From Pseudobdellovibrionaceae bacterium (GTDB taxonomy: Bacteria > Bdellovibrionota > Bdellovibrionia > Bdellovibrionales > UBA1609), in the NCBI GenBank assembly GCA_023898385.1, contig CP060220.1, positions 2,108,001-2,172,000 of the forward strand: 64,000 nt of DNA. Direction: 5' to 3'. Positions 25,717 to 35,339 of the stretch are shown here, one piece after another (the first letter of the stretch is position 1; every line of letters begins with the position of its first letter). Both the position numbers and the translations under genes were made by a program. The notes below the pieces were generated by a model. The model was given only the letters and a program-made list of their open reading frames with translations, did no database searches and was not told the DNA's origin.

Positions 25717-26622
25717 CTACCGTCGCTTTTTATAAAGTTGCAGGCCAGAGAGATACGAGGTGAGGTCGCGCCGAACTATAAACGATAATAAGGGCAACAA
25801 CACCACACCTGTGGCCAACACCACTAGGCTTCGCCAAACCACCAACAATGGATAGTAAGCCTTTTTTACTTGTCTATCGTCACCCATTTGGAGATCAAAA
25901 GTCCATTCGGCCAAAGTTTTTCCGAAAAAGCTTCTTGAGATGACCACATAAATTTCAAGCACAGCCAAATACAATATGGCCATACTCAATTGCGTGGGTA
26001 GGTCCGTCTTAGCCGTGTCAAAAACAGCAAGCAGATCCACTTTTGTGACCAACAGTAAACTCAACAAAAAAACCATTGAGAACGCGAGGACGACCAGCGC
26101 ATCCAGTGCTGCCGATGATAAGCTTGCTGGCTGCGGTCGCAAACGATAAGGCGGCTGATCAGAAGCCCCCCTTTGCGTCCCTGTGGAAGCCTTTGCCGGT
26201 TTGATTATGGCCGGCGGCGTTTGACGCACAAGTTCTGCTCCCACTCCCATATCTTTAATTTCAGGAGAAGGTGAACGAGAGGGTTCGATTTCGGGCTCAA
26301 AGGATACGGCCTTATTAATGTCTTTTCGCGGGAGAGGTTCGTAGATTTTCACGTCGTTTTGAGATTTTTTTCGTGCCGCAGACTCTTGTGCTCGTAAAGA
26401 TTTTGGTGGCTCCAATGACGCCAGAAGTTCATCCAGAGCCGAGGTCGCTCGCCTGGCCTCATCCGCTAAAGCATCCTCACTAGGCGCCTGGGGTATGGAC
26501 CGACCTGGTCCTTCGCGAAACAGGTCTGCCTTTTTAACATGATCATTGAGTTTCACTGCTTTTTTGTGAAATCCCAAACCCTCAGTAATGGGCTTCATTT
26601 CAAAATCATCAAATGAATCCAC
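25717..26622 (-). CDS. RDD-family membrane protein with long cytoplasmic N-terminus
   Basis: A 301-residue protein. Residues 1-165 are polar, with a Pro-rich middle (EPEIEPSRSPSPEI). The C-terminal 130 residues hold an RDD domain: LSSAALDALVVLAFSMVFLL, a second helix at LSMAILYLAVLEIYVVIS, then GKTLAEWTFDLQM and a final hydrophobic helix. The canonical R-D-D residues are partly replaced. RDD proteins act as membrane transport or assembly factors. It starts with GTG behind GAGGAGGGG, in a run with rsmE and rfaE2. Confidence 0.75.
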   Translation of the reverse strand: MDSFDDFEMKPITEGLGFHKKAVKLNDHVKKADLFREGPGRSIPQAPSEDALADEARRATSALDELLASLEPPKSLRAQESAARKKSQNDVKIYEPLPRKDINKAVSFEPEIEPSRSPSPEIKDMGVGAELVRQTPPAIIKPAKASTGTQRGASDQPPYRLRPQPASLSSAALDALVVLAFSMVFLLSLLLVTKVDLLAVFDTAKTDLPTQLSMAILYLAVLEIYVVISRSFFGKTLAEWTFDLQMGDDRQVKKAYYPLLVVWRSLVVLATGVVLLPLLSFIVRRDLTSYLSGLQLYKKRR

Positions 26623-26632
26623 AACCCCTCCT

Positions 26633-27385
26633 CTATGACATCAGGTCGAATTCATACTTTATGACGCTCACTAGCGCCAAGCAAGCCGTTTCCACTCGCA
26701 ACACCTGATCGCCCACAGTAACCGGGCGCAATCCATTTTCAGCAAACAGAGAAACCTCGTCCTCTGAAAACCCCCCTTCACTTCCCACAAATATCCAGAT
26801 TTCACTGAGGTCGCTTTGACTCAGCTGCCGGAGAGCCGGCTTAATGCTCGTATCTGACAGCCCCTCATAGGCAAATAGACCCCCGCAGCGATGTCTCTGG
26901 TTAAATTCTTCTAACAATTTTGGGAGCGGCACAACCGGCATCACAGGCATTTTTTCACCACGCCCGGACTGTTGAGTGGCTCCCTTAACGATCTTATCCC
27001 ATCGAGCCACTTTGCTGGCCGGGATCTTTTCAACTCGAGTCATAAAGCTCCGAGATGACACAAATGGTCTAAATTCGGCCACACCCAGCTCGACGGCCTT
27101 TTCAACGATGGTGTCCATAGTGGCAAAACGGGATAAGCTTACCGCCAAATAAATCCGAGGCAAAGGCAGCGGCGGAACCGATCGAGTCTCGAGAATTCGA
27201 GCTTTAGCGGTTTTTTTTGAAACTTCTAAAAGTTCAACCAGAAAGGCTTTGTGTTCTACCCCTAAAACTTCAAAGCGGTCTCCCACTTGATGTCTGCAAA
27301 CATGGTGAATATGGTGAAAATCATCTCCTGTAATCAAAACCTCAGAGTCTTGAATACTTCCCGGCTCTAGAAAATACCGGCGCAT
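26633..27385 (-). CDS. rsmE: 16S rRNA (uridine1498-N3)-methyltransferase RsmE
   Basis: A 250-residue SPOUT-class methyltransferase. An N-terminal PUA-like domain (MRRYFLEPGSIQDSEVLITG...HIHHVCRHQVGD) is followed by the trefoil-knot SPOUT fold. Signature segments are LAVSLSRFATMDTIVEKAVE (KxdrmeliiqKatELGv type), TQQSGRGEKMPV, and the SAM-binding knot WIFVGSEGGFSEDEV with GDQVLRVETA. Length is normal. It sits between prmA and the RDD gene, a common RNA/protein methyltransferase pairing (prmA-rsmE). Confidence 0.93.
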   Translation of the reverse strand: MRRYFLEPGSIQDSEVLITGDDFHHIHHVCRHQVGDRFEVLGVEHKAFLVELLEVSKKTAKARILETRSVPPLPLPRIYLAVSLSRFATMDTIVEKAVELGVAEFRPFVSSRSFMTRVEKIPASKVARWDKIVKGATQQSGRGEKMPVMPVVPLPKLLEEFNQRHRCGGLFAYEGLSDTSIKPALRQLSQSDLSEIWIFVGSEGGFSEDEVSLFAENGLRPVTVGDQVLRVETACLALVSVIKYEFDLMS

Positions 27386-27391
27386 GAAAGG

Positions 27392-28318
27392 TCATCCTTT
27401 TTTAACAAGTTCAAATCCCACCCACTCATCTTTAGCCAGACGCTTCAATACGCTGAAGTCAGGATCAATCCCAAAGCGATCTAAAAACTGTTTTTCTCTT
27501 TCAAGTAAAATTCCTGTTAGAAACAAATGGCCGCCGGGATTTAAGGCCCTTTTCAAGTGCGAAGAGATCTGAACAAGAATTCCATCAATAATATTTGCAA
27601 CCACTATATCAAACTTTTGATCGATCTCATCGACCTGTTCATCAATAACGTTTATTTTAGAATCAACGCCATTAAGAACCACATTTTCCCGACCCGTCTG
27701 GCGCGCCAACTCGTCAATCTCTGTGGCCATCACCTGAGAGGCTCCCAACATGACAGATAAAATGGAAAGTATCCCTGTGCCGGTGCCCACATCTAAAATT
27801 GACGGCTGATTGTGCCACTGAGGGTATTCACTCAAAAGTTGTGACATCAACTGCGTGGTGGCATGAGTACCGGTACCAAAGGCTAAGCCGGGATCCATCT
27901 TTATGATGGACTTCGCTTCTGCCGGAGTCTCTAGCCAACTGGGCACGACCCATATCTCATCAGCCAATCGAAACGACCTGAACCCCTTTTTCCATTCAGC
28001 GAGCCAATCCTTGTGCGGCTCTTCGTGGGTTTCAATTGTTACGCCCGGATATTGCCCCTGTAATTTAAAATAGAAATCTTCAGATGGTTTACTTTCAAAA
28101 TAAACCTCTAAATCATGAGTGCTCGTGGGCAGCGTGGTGACGGCAAAGGTGTCAGTGTCTTGTACGTAAGACAACTTTTCTGTGATTCCCGATGCTCCAA
28201 ATTGAAAGCAAAGGTCACTGACAAATTCTTCATCCTGATCGTCAACTCCGACCAAGGTGACTCGCAAATAAGACTCAGACATGCGCCGAATATGGCGGGA
28301 GGGATCGGGAGTGTCCAT
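27392..28318 (-). CDS. prmA: Ribosomal protein L11 methyltransferase PrmA
   Basis: A 308-residue class I SAM methyltransferase that trimethylates ribosomal protein L11. The N-terminal substrate-recognition domain (SYLRVTLVGVDDQDEEFVSD) precedes the catalytic fold with MDPGLAFGTGTHATTQL, motif I SILDVGTGTGILSI and the catalytic-loop IVVANIIDGILVQ (NPPY-like position). The protein may begin at residue 14 (MSESYLRV); neither start has a strong ribosome binding site. It is followed by rsmE after 6 bp. Confidence 0.93.
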   Translation of the reverse strand: MDTPDPSRHIRRMSESYLRVTLVGVDDQDEEFVSDLCFQFGASGITEKLSYVQDTDTFAVTTLPTSTHDLEVYFESKPSEDFYFKLQGQYPGVTIETHEEPHKDWLAEWKKGFRSFRLADEIWVVPSWLETPAEAKSIIKMDPGLAFGTGTHATTQLMSQLLSEYPQWHNQPSILDVGTGTGILSILSVMLGASQVMATEIDELARQTGRENVVLNGVDSKINVIDEQVDEIDQKFDIVVANIIDGILVQISSHLKRALNPGGHLFLTGILLEREKQFLDRFGIDPDFSVLKRLAKDEWVGFELVKKG

Positions 28319-28385
28319 CGATTCCCATGGAAGCGAAAATTTTATTCAAAATGGGTGGGCTTCCCTTCCCCTGGCCTAGCGTGTT

Positions 28386-28973
28386 TCAGTTTTGCACAGG
28401 CATTTCAACAGGGGCTTGTTCGTCGCCAGGTACCGGCTTACTTGAGGCAAACTCCATGCTTTCAAACGGCTTTGCCAGTTGTGGCTTTTTAGGAACCATG
28501 ATCGGCGTCTCTGCGGCTGCTGACTTGGTGGGTGCCTTGGCCTTTTCACTTTTTTCGCCCCCACCAAAATGAGCCGTGCCCAGATCGAGGCGGTCACCCA
28601 CCAGGATGAAGTTAAATTCAAGAATAGGCATATTGTCCCGGTCAAATGTGCGATGAAGCCTAGCCACACTCATGTCTTTTTGCACGTGAATAACCTTTAG
28701 TTCACCAACCGGAACAGATAGGTCAGAGGGATTGTTATTTTGGTAAGGGTCATACAATGCCCGCTTTCGTATGACTGTGATGATCATACCTGACTTAATT
28801 CCCGCATTAGACCCCGCATTAATATAAAAATCGCGGTAAACAGGTTCGTCATCGCTCATTGGTAGGTTTTTTCGTACATCAAATACTGTGACTTCTTGAG
28901 CCCGAGCTGGGGCTACGGTTATGACTGTGACCAGCGCCAATATCCAACTTAATATTTGCCAAACTGAAGGCAT
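28386..28973 (-). CDS. Secreted protein, possibly FlgT-like
   Basis: A 195-residue protein from ATG 28973 (GGAG 7 bases upstream). A signal peptide (MPSVWQILSWILALVTVITVAPARA) leads to a compact beta domain: YINAGSNAGIKSGMIITVIR and VGELKVIHVQKDMSVARLHR. This resembles SH3/SAF-like C-terminal domains of the flagellar T-ring protein FlgT. The C-terminal 65 residues are low complexity (Ala, Pro, Lys). The FlgT link is only a resemblance, strengthened slightly by fliW downstream. Confidence 0.45.
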   Translation of the reverse strand: MPSVWQILSWILALVTVITVAPARAQEVTVFDVRKNLPMSDDEPVYRDFYINAGSNAGIKSGMIITVIRKRALYDPYQNNNPSDLSVPVGELKVIHVQKDMSVARLHRTFDRDNMPILEFNFILVGDRLDLGTAHFGGGEKSEKAKAPTKSAAAETPIMVPKKPQLAKPFESMEFASSKPVPGDEQAPVEMPVQN

Positions 28974-29110
28974 ATAAAACTCCGCTATCATGAGTTAAGC
29001 GGTCCGTGCTTTACACAACGAATTAGGCCTTCCTGGCGTTCATGATACTATTCGGAGATCTCGGAATGAGACTTTAAGACTTCTTTTAGAAATTGGACTT
29101 ATGTCGCCGA

Positions 29111-29665
29111 TTAAGCGGTGGCCCCGGGCTCGCTGCCAGTGCCTGAACCTATGTCTTCAGAGGGCAATGCCACAGCCACTCCCCAATCCAAAGCCTGGCT
29201 TTTGATGGGGTGAGATGGACTTTGAACCACTCGTTGTTGCAACTTTGAAAAGATGGGTTCGCGAATGGCTAAATTGTTATCTTGTAAAACAATCTGTCTC
29301 GCTTTTCGGTTTGCACCATTTATTATGATGGGAGCTTTCAAGTTGGCCGTCATTTTCGTCGGGTCCTCGGGAATAGTTACAACGGTGAAGTACCGACAAT
29401 CATCTAGACTATTAATATCTAGAGACTCCAGATCTCGTTTTCCAAGATGGATGCTATAACCTTCAGCAAACAGCTCAGGCTCTAAAACCGGAAAAGCAAT
29501 GGCTGGATTTTCACAGCTCTGCAACCAGATAAAAATCTCATCATGGGGATCATCGAGAAGGACAAATTGGCGCATGTGATCAAAGCCGAGCAGCCCTTCT
29601 GGAAAATCTAGAATGTCGTCTTCGGCAAACTCCACAGCACCAAAGCGGGACGTCTGAATCTTCAT
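29111..29665 (-). CDS. fliW: Flagellar assembly factor FliW
   Basis: A 184-residue FliW with the family opening MKIQTSRFGAVEFAEDDILD and FPEGLLGFDHMRQFVLLD, then FIWLQSCENPAIAFPVL and VVTIPEDPTKMTANLKAPI. FliW binds either newly made flagellin or CsrA: when flagellin is exported, FliW frees to sequester CsrA and lift translational repression of flagellin mRNA. About 40 residues beyond the core end in a disordered tail (SEDIGSGTGSEPGATA), longer than usual. It lies 113 bp downstream of csrA in the same direction, in the order csrA-fliW. Confidence 0.94.
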   Translation of the reverse strand: MKIQTSRFGAVEFAEDDILDFPEGLLGFDHMRQFVLLDDPHDEIFIWLQSCENPAIAFPVLEPELFAEGYSIHLGKRDLESLDINSLDDCRYFTVVTIPEDPTKMTANLKAPIIINGANRKARQIVLQDNNLAIREPIFSKLQQRVVQSPSHPIKSQALDWGVAVALPSEDIGSGTGSEPGATA

Positions 29666-29733
29666 CTCCCCTCCCTACTGTTAAAGGATGCCCCTATCCC
29701 TAAGACACCGCAAGCCCAAATAAAGGTGAATTT

Positions 29734-29758
29734 GAAAAAAATTCGGACCTAAGTCCAA
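29734..29758 (-). terminator. Weak terminator-like hairpin between csrA and fliW
   Basis: Minus strand: TTGGAC, a 4-base loop TTAG, GTCCGA (one G-T pair), then AATTTTTTT. It could lower transcription into fliW. The stem is short, so the call is tentative. Confidence 0.4.
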
Positions 29759-29778
29759 TAAACTGATGACTAAATGTG

Positions 29779-30006
29779 TTATTTTTTCAGGAGCGCTGCC
29801 ACGGCGCGGGTGTTTTCCGAGGTGGTTTTTACAGACTCCTGGTTTTGATCTTTGATCGCCACGTAGACTTCTTCACGGTGTATTTTGGTGTCCTTAGGAG
29901 CCTCAATACCTAGCCTAACTTGTTTACCTTTTATCTGCACCACACGTATTTTTATGTGGTCGTCGATGGCGATACTCTCACCCAATTTGCGGGTCAAAAC
30001 CAACAT
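29779..30006 (-). CDS. csrA: Carbon storage regulator CsrA
   Basis: A 75-residue CsrA. It opens MLVLTRKLGESIAIDDHIKI, continues KGKQVRLGIEAPKDTKIHRE and EVYVAI, the RNA-binding strands with Arg (KxVRxGIxAP) typical of the family. It carries a C-terminal tail of about 12 residues. CsrA dimers bind GGA motifs in RNA leaders; the three flagellin leaders all have GGA at the ribosome binding site. FliW, its antagonist, is encoded downstream. Confidence 0.96.
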   Translation of the reverse strand: MLVLTRKLGESIAIDDHIKIRVVQIKGKQVRLGIEAPKDTKIHREEVYVAIKDQNQESVKTTSENTRAVAALLKK

Positions 30007-30154
30007 GGTTTGGTCTCCTTCAACATCCTGGTCAAAGACTGACGAGCGGTCTTTAACGATCCTCTCGTAAGACCCATTCGGCGTTTTTCGAATGGAACAT
30101 TAGCTATTCTGTGGGCAAATAATTGTCAAGAACGCAATTTTAGCCCTTTGGCCA

Positions 30155-32335
30155 TTAACTTTGTTTAAGTTCTGAGCAGAGAAGGCGTCGGTAAAACCAT
30201 TGGGTTGGACTTTTCACTGTATCTAAGCCCATGCGCTTTAGATGAGGCAGGTATTTAGTGTCTAACTTGCCTTTGAAAAGGGCTTGTAAGACCAGGAGCA
30301 CCGCGCCCCAGGCCCCCTCAGATTTCTTTTTTAAAGATTTCAATGCGGCACCGAGGGTGATTTCTTCTTCTGTAAAATCAGTACCAAAAGGAAAGCGCGG
30401 GAAGAGTTCTTGTTCGCGCCACTTCCTAAGCCACTTTTTGTAGGCTTCGGGATAGTTGTTTCGATAGGACTCCGGGATTTCATAGGTTTCGTTTAACTTG
30501 CCTGCCTTTTTTGCCTGCTTTAACAGTTCGGGCTGAAATCGAGAATCTGCGATGTTTAAAAGTCGCTTTATAACTTCTTCGTCAGTTTGCCCTCTAATGT
30601 CTGCAATTCCGTATTCTGTTATAACTATATCCCGCAAGTGTCTTGGTATGGTCGCGTGTCCGTAGCTCCAAACTATATTTGATTTTAGTTTTTTTCCATC
30701 TGGCCGAGTGCTACGTAACTGAATCACGGAGTATCCGTCTGGTAACTCCTGAGCCATCGACACAAAATTATACTGCCCCCCCACGCCGCTAACCACGCGA
30801 CCGTCTTCCAATCCGTCAGACACGGCGGCTCCCAGTAGGGTCATCATCAGGCACGTGTTAAAAAATCGAGCATTTTTTCTGTGTAAACGATCGATTTCTT
30901 CGTGCCCGTAAAGGTGATTGATCTTTCTCACGCTTTTCATGCTGATAAGATTTCGCTTTTCTTTTGGCATCGTTCTTAAGGCTTCATAAAAAGCCTGCGG
31001 CCCGAGAAAAAAACCGCCATGCATGACTTTTCCGTTTTTCAATCGATCGCCCAGGCAGAAGCTAAAAATGTATTGTCGACTTTTTTGTTCACCTAAGTCT
31101 GCCGCAAACACATCGCCATTTTTATGTTGGATCTTTCCCTCTTTGTAAGTGATCACACTTGAGTCAAGGAAAATACCAAACGCCTGCAAAAACTCAAAAT
31201 CTTGCTGTCGGAGCTTGGCACGTATTCTGCCTTCTTCAAGTAGAGCCATTACCATGGCGCCATTGACTTTATAGGTGATCCGATTTTGGTTTAACAGGCG
31301 CTGCAATATCACATCATCGAACACCTGGCGCTTAATTATGCCCGTATCAAAGAGGTGCAAAAAGCCGTCTACAAGCATCTCTGTGGCTCCAAGCAGACCT
31401 TTTTCGAAGGTGTCCACCCCGCCCTTGTCTTTTATGATCTGGCCAAATCGATTTTCAGCATCAATGTCGGCCAAAATATTTTTGTAGATGTGGTTTTGCC
31501 TCTGTCGCAAAACTAACGAATATACAAACGAATCGCCGAGCGACCCGATGCCTACCTGCAACTCTCCATCATCTCGAGCAAGAAGACTGCCGTACAGGCC
31601 AATCATAAAATCAGCGTCAGATATGGCCATTTTGGGCGGACCAAAAACTTTGTAATGCTGTTCTGGATTATCGACCACGAAATCAAAAGTACTCGAGGGT
31701 ACGACGGCATCGCCGTACATAAAAGGTAAATTGTTGTTCAGCTGTCCCACTATCGCCGTGGGCTGCCCAGAGTTATTTTTTTCTTTGAGCGGCTCCACCA
31801 GGTCTAAGGTGACATCCGGGTTGCAACTAAGACTATAGTCACCGGGTTGATTTGAGTCTTCGCAAATCATCTGGGCTAGTACATTCACTCCGTGGTCCAT
31901 CATATCCCGTGCCACATGCGTGTAATTGCTGCTCACATAGTGTCTTTGGGCGTCGGTGTTTTTTAGATACTTTCCGGCCGGAAAATAAAATTCCACTACC
32001 TCAATGTTGGCAGGCAGTTTTTTCGCCATCCGATCCAACTCGTAGTCTAAATCAGGATAGTCACCAAAAACCCGGTCGGCAAATGGACCAAGAAAACGTT
32101 GTTCAAAAAAACTTTTTCCCTTTGGTCTCTCAAGGGTCAGAGCTGTCATGATTTTAAGATTAATTGAAGGGTCGGATTTAGCGCGCTGGTAAAATGCATT
32201 CACCAAGTGATTGGGTTTACCCAGGCCCAGGGGAATCCCTAGAACGATGGACTTACCCACGTGGGCCACCACCCTATCCACACACTCTTGTGGATTCATA
32301 AATTTTTGCGGCGTTGATTTATCTAGTTGTGCCAC
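30155..32335 (-). CDS. Acetyl-CoA hydrolase/transferase family protein
   Basis: A 726-residue CoA-transferase class I protein, longer than the usual 430-630. N-terminal motif VVAHVGKSIVLGIPLGLGKP; the central half carries QVGIGSLGDSFVYSLVLR; the C-terminal half VVSGVGGQYNFV and the active-site glutamate in VITEYGIADIRGQTDEEV. Family enzymes move CoA between acetate, succinate, butyrate or 4-hydroxybutyrate, or hydrolyse acetyl-CoA. A C-terminal helical extension of about 90 residues (KKSEGAWGAVLLVLQALFKG) is extra. It starts at GTG. The neighbours do not tell the substrate. Confidence 0.85.
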   Translation of the reverse strand: MAQLDKSTPQKFMNPQECVDRVVAHVGKSIVLGIPLGLGKPNHLVNAFYQRAKSDPSINLKIMTALTLERPKGKSFFEQRFLGPFADRVFGDYPDLDYELDRMAKKLPANIEVVEFYFPAGKYLKNTDAQRHYVSSNYTHVARDMMDHGVNVLAQMICEDSNQPGDYSLSCNPDVTLDLVEPLKEKNNSGQPTAIVGQLNNNLPFMYGDAVVPSSTFDFVVDNPEQHYKVFGPPKMAISDADFMIGLYGSLLARDDGELQVGIGSLGDSFVYSLVLRQRQNHIYKNILADIDAENRFGQIIKDKGGVDTFEKGLLGATEMLVDGFLHLFDTGIIKRQVFDDVILQRLLNQNRITYKVNGAMVMALLEEGRIRAKLRQQDFEFLQAFGIFLDSSVITYKEGKIQHKNGDVFAADLGEQKSRQYIFSFCLGDRLKNGKVMHGGFFLGPQAFYEALRTMPKEKRNLISMKSVRKINHLYGHEEIDRLHRKNARFFNTCLMMTLLGAAVSDGLEDGRVVSGVGGQYNFVSMAQELPDGYSVIQLRSTRPDGKKLKSNIVWSYGHATIPRHLRDIVITEYGIADIRGQTDEEVIKRLLNIADSRFQPELLKQAKKAGKLNETYEIPESYRNNYPEAYKKWLRKWREQELFPRFPFGTDFTEEEITLGAALKSLKKKSEGAWGAVLLVLQALFKGKLDTKYLPHLKRMGLDTVKSPTQWFYRRLLCSELKQS

Positions 32336-32429
32336 CTGAATCGCCCCACCTCGTTAATACGCAGTAGAGCAGAATTCTTTATGAATATCAAGGAGATAGG
32401 TTCTCGCAAATGACGAATTTCAAAACTAT

Positions 32430-33061
32430 GAAGACTTCTGGCTACCAGCTGTTATCTGCGCAATTGGCGCTATTGGCGCTTCAACAACTTTGTTCTTGGC
32501 CACGGGCAAACTCCCCTCTCTGCCATTGCCGGATTTACTGAGATATTGGCCGACGATAATGTGAATTCCGAAGACCAAAGAACGTATCTGGGGATCATTC
32601 GCCGAAATATTGTGCATTTGCAAAATTTAATCTCTGACATTCTTGATGTTTCAAAGATTGAGGCTGGCCGACATCAGGTCACAAAAGAAGATATACCAAC
32701 CAAAGAGTTGGTGAACTCGGTAATGGACCTTCTATCACCACTGGCTCAAGAAATAGGACTTCAGGTTTTTACCGGTTTCGACGCCCGCGTTCCTGCTGTG
32801 ATTTTTTCTGACCCCACCCAATTGAAACAGATTTTGTTAAATGTGGTTGGTAATTCGATTAAATTCACTGACGAAGGCCAAGCAGAACTGAACGTTCAGT
32901 ATCAGCGCATTAAAGCGAGCCCCCAAGATTCTGGCTTTTTGATATTTACGGTCAATGCCACTCAAGATATTCAAGAGAGTGTGCTAAGATTCGGGTTCAA
33001 CGGGTTTATGGCTAAACCCTTTAACCGAGAACAGTTAATCGATTTATTGAAAAGATACTGA
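32430..33061 (+). pseudogene. Remnant of a hybrid histidine kinase with internal deletion
   Basis: From about 32500 the frame reads GHGQTPLSAIAGFTEILADD, which is HisKA around the phospho-accepting His (normally SHEIRTPLSAI) with one codon missing. It continues through the kinase helix pair (DILDVSKIEAGRHQVTKED) and the ATPase N box (ILLNVVGNSIKFTDEGQ). After SGFLIFTV it jumps directly into the end of a receiver domain (RFGFNGFMAKPFNREQLIDL), so the rest of the ATPase and most of the receiver are gone. No sensor region or convincing start codon lies upstream; a short frame 32410-32543 is in another phase. A translated product of 171 residues from TTG 32546 is possible but could not be an active kinase. 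Confidence 0.7.
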
Positions 33062-33081
33062 TGTCTAGGATGAAGCAAAAG

Positions 33082-35259
33082 CTAAAGCCATTCGTTCAGA
33101 GCCTCGCGAATCACCTTGGCTAAATCCGTATCTATTTCCTGTTGTGCGACCAATGTGTGCAGGTACTGAACAAGCTCTGATTCTTTCATCAATAACCGCT
33201 GTCCGTCAGCCCGCCGCTTATACCACAATAGGCGTGCCACAAGCTCGTAACCTCGTTCAGCCACTTTTTGCTTTTCGGTTTCATCCCGATCGGTCATCTG
33301 CGATGCTAACTGCAATACCACTTCTTCTTTTGTTATTGAGAGATCTCCGTCTAGGTGTCGCCTTAATAAGTTCGCTATCGCTGGGGCAGTTTCAGGCGCT
33401 TCGATTTCACCACTAATGAAATCTGAGGCCGACAAAAACTTGTCTTCGTCTTTGCGAACAACGAATTCGACAAGCTTTCTATCTGTGACAATGGTTTTCT
33501 CGCGGATGAGTTCTAAAAGTTGCGACACGCGGCTTCTGCGCTGAGCTTCTTCTTCTAGCTGTTCCTGTGTTAATCCCTCAGAAATTGCCGATTGCGTTTG
33601 CTCCCTAAGAAGGGCTCGCGCCAGCCTAGCGTTGCGCTCAACAAACAACTCCTTTTCTTCCTCAGAAACTACTTTGTCGTCTGTCTCTTTGTCATAGATC
33701 CATATTTCTGGAAACCGCTCTTTTACGAACTTCAACCAAAGCTCTCTCTGCTCGCTTTCTGTTTCGGCAACTGCAATTTTATTGATTGTCGGATCATCTT
33801 CTCGCAAGTAGTTCGCTACATCTTCAACTTTGGATGTGGTTGCGTCCCAAGCTCTGTTAAAAGTACTGATGATCGCCTTATCCACTTCAGCCGCATATCC
33901 GACAAGTCCGGCCCCTGAAACACTACTGGCCAACAATAAGCGACGTGCCCAAACCTTCAAACGATTCAAAAGGCTTTTTGGATCTTTAATAAGCTTATAT
34001 GTTTCAAACTCATTGAGGGTACTTGCAGCCTCTGATTCGGAGAAAAGTCCACCAAAAGCGCGTGATAAAAAGCTGGCTGCGCGATCATCTTCTTCTGTGT
34101 TTTTTGCTGTATCTCGTCGTTGCTTTTCAGCCTTGTAAACCAAGGTGGCCAACCATTTAATCGACTGCACTGTGGGAGCTAGCTCTGCAGCCAGCAGGTG
34201 ACCTTCGATCGCCCTAATCTCCGTTAATGCTTCGCCACTGAGTCTGCCGTCGGCCACTTGTTTCTTTAGCTGTCTAACAACCTCTGCCAACGATCGCAAC
34301 TCTTTGGCATACCTTTGCTCAAGTTGAGATAACTTTCCATTTTTTGAATTCAACAGGATCAACATCTCTTGACGACGTTCATTTATATAGTTGACTACAT
34401 TTTCCCGTTCCATGATCGCCATCGACACAGTTTGAAATCCACCCACTGAAAAAACGGGAAGCTCCTCTATGTCCACAGGAAAATCTGATTTGGGCAAGCG
34501 CTCTAACGCATAGAGAATTTCTAATTGGATCCAGTGGTTTACAACGGCGGTATATAATTCTACATATTCTGACCTGTAGTTTGCAATGTGTTGAACCAAT
34601 TCACTGATTCGCTCCTGCGCTTCTTTATATTCTGGTGGCAGACTGTCGATTTCTTTTCTCAATGATTCTATTTCTGCCCTGATAGATTCAATGGACGACT
34701 CATTGGCCCCGGATTCCTGCAGGTTTTCTAATTGTGCACTTAAGTTTCTCAGTTTTATTTCACGTCTGAGATAATCACCGTAAACAACGGCGCTGGCCAC
34801 ATCCTCGGCATCAACAGCATAAAAAGGCTTAGACCCTTCGCTTTTTAAAATTCGCGCCTGTCGCAGGCGATAAGAAGAAAAACCCAGGCTTGCCCGCGCC
34901 AAAGCGTGCTTTACGGCCTGCCAGGGATTTTTCAAAAACGGCCAACCCCCGTTATGATGCTTCCATCGTTCTTCGAGGTCTTCGACGGCTAAACGAGTCA
35001 ACATGCGTTCGGCCTGAGCCAAATCCACTTCCGTAGAAAATTTTAACAACGAGTTTGCCGTGCTGGTATCCCGAGACTTCAATACCCGAACACAGGCGGA
35101 ATCGCCAAGCCGAGACATGATCCTTGATTCAATAATGAGGTCTGATTCGCGGGGCTGATGAGAATCCTGTGACTGCCCGTCATTGGCCACACTGGCCGAA
35201 ACCGCGACAGTTTGTGAAAAAATGACAACGAATAAGACTCCGATAAGCCTGGCAGCCAT
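33082..35259 (-). CDS. Large secreted coiled-coil protein, unknown
   Basis: A 725-residue protein from ATG 35259, with GGGAGG upstream. The signal peptide is MAARLIGVLFVVIFSQTVAVSASVA. The mature part is mostly helical: a long coiled coil at about 170-240 (LSAQLENLQESGANESSIES, RAEIESLRKEIDSLPPEYKE) and many Arg/Glu-rich helices. One hydrophobic stretch (RLLLASSVSGAGLVGYAAEV) near the middle might insert in a membrane. No catalytic motif or family is recognised. It is large and probably periplasmic. Confidence 0.6.
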   Translation of the reverse strand: MAARLIGVLFVVIFSQTVAVSASVANDGQSQDSHQPRESDLIIESRIMSRLGDSACVRVLKSRDTSTANSLLKFSTEVDLAQAERMLTRLAVEDLEERWKHHNGGWPFLKNPWQAVKHALARASLGFSSYRLRQARILKSEGSKPFYAVDAEDVASAVVYGDYLRREIKLRNLSAQLENLQESGANESSIESIRAEIESLRKEIDSLPPEYKEAQERISELVQHIANYRSEYVELYTAVVNHWIQLEILYALERLPKSDFPVDIEELPVFSVGGFQTVSMAIMERENVVNYINERRQEMLILLNSKNGKLSQLEQRYAKELRSLAEVVRQLKKQVADGRLSGEALTEIRAIEGHLLAAELAPTVQSIKWLATLVYKAEKQRRDTAKNTEEDDRAASFLSRAFGGLFSESEAASTLNEFETYKLIKDPKSLLNRLKVWARRLLLASSVSGAGLVGYAAEVDKAIISTFNRAWDATTSKVEDVANYLREDDPTINKIAVAETESEQRELWLKFVKERFPEIWIYDKETDDKVVSEEEKELFVERNARLARALLREQTQSAISEGLTQEQLEEEAQRRSRVSQLLELIREKTIVTDRKLVEFVVRKDEDKFLSASDFISGEIEAPETAPAIANLLRRHLDGDLSITKEEVVLQLASQMTDRDETEKQKVAERGYELVARLLWYKRRADGQRLLMKESELVQYLHTLVAQQEIDTDLAKVIREALNEWL

Positions 35260-35339
35260 CGAACCTCCCAATGAGTGAGTTGACTGGAATGACATAGCAA
35301 GGTTCAGACCATCGGGAAATAAAAGAATGCCTTAGACCT

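Noticed and set aside
32426..32623. Minus-strand frame opposite the kinase remnant
   Set aside because: It is the complement of HisKA coding sequence with no start context.
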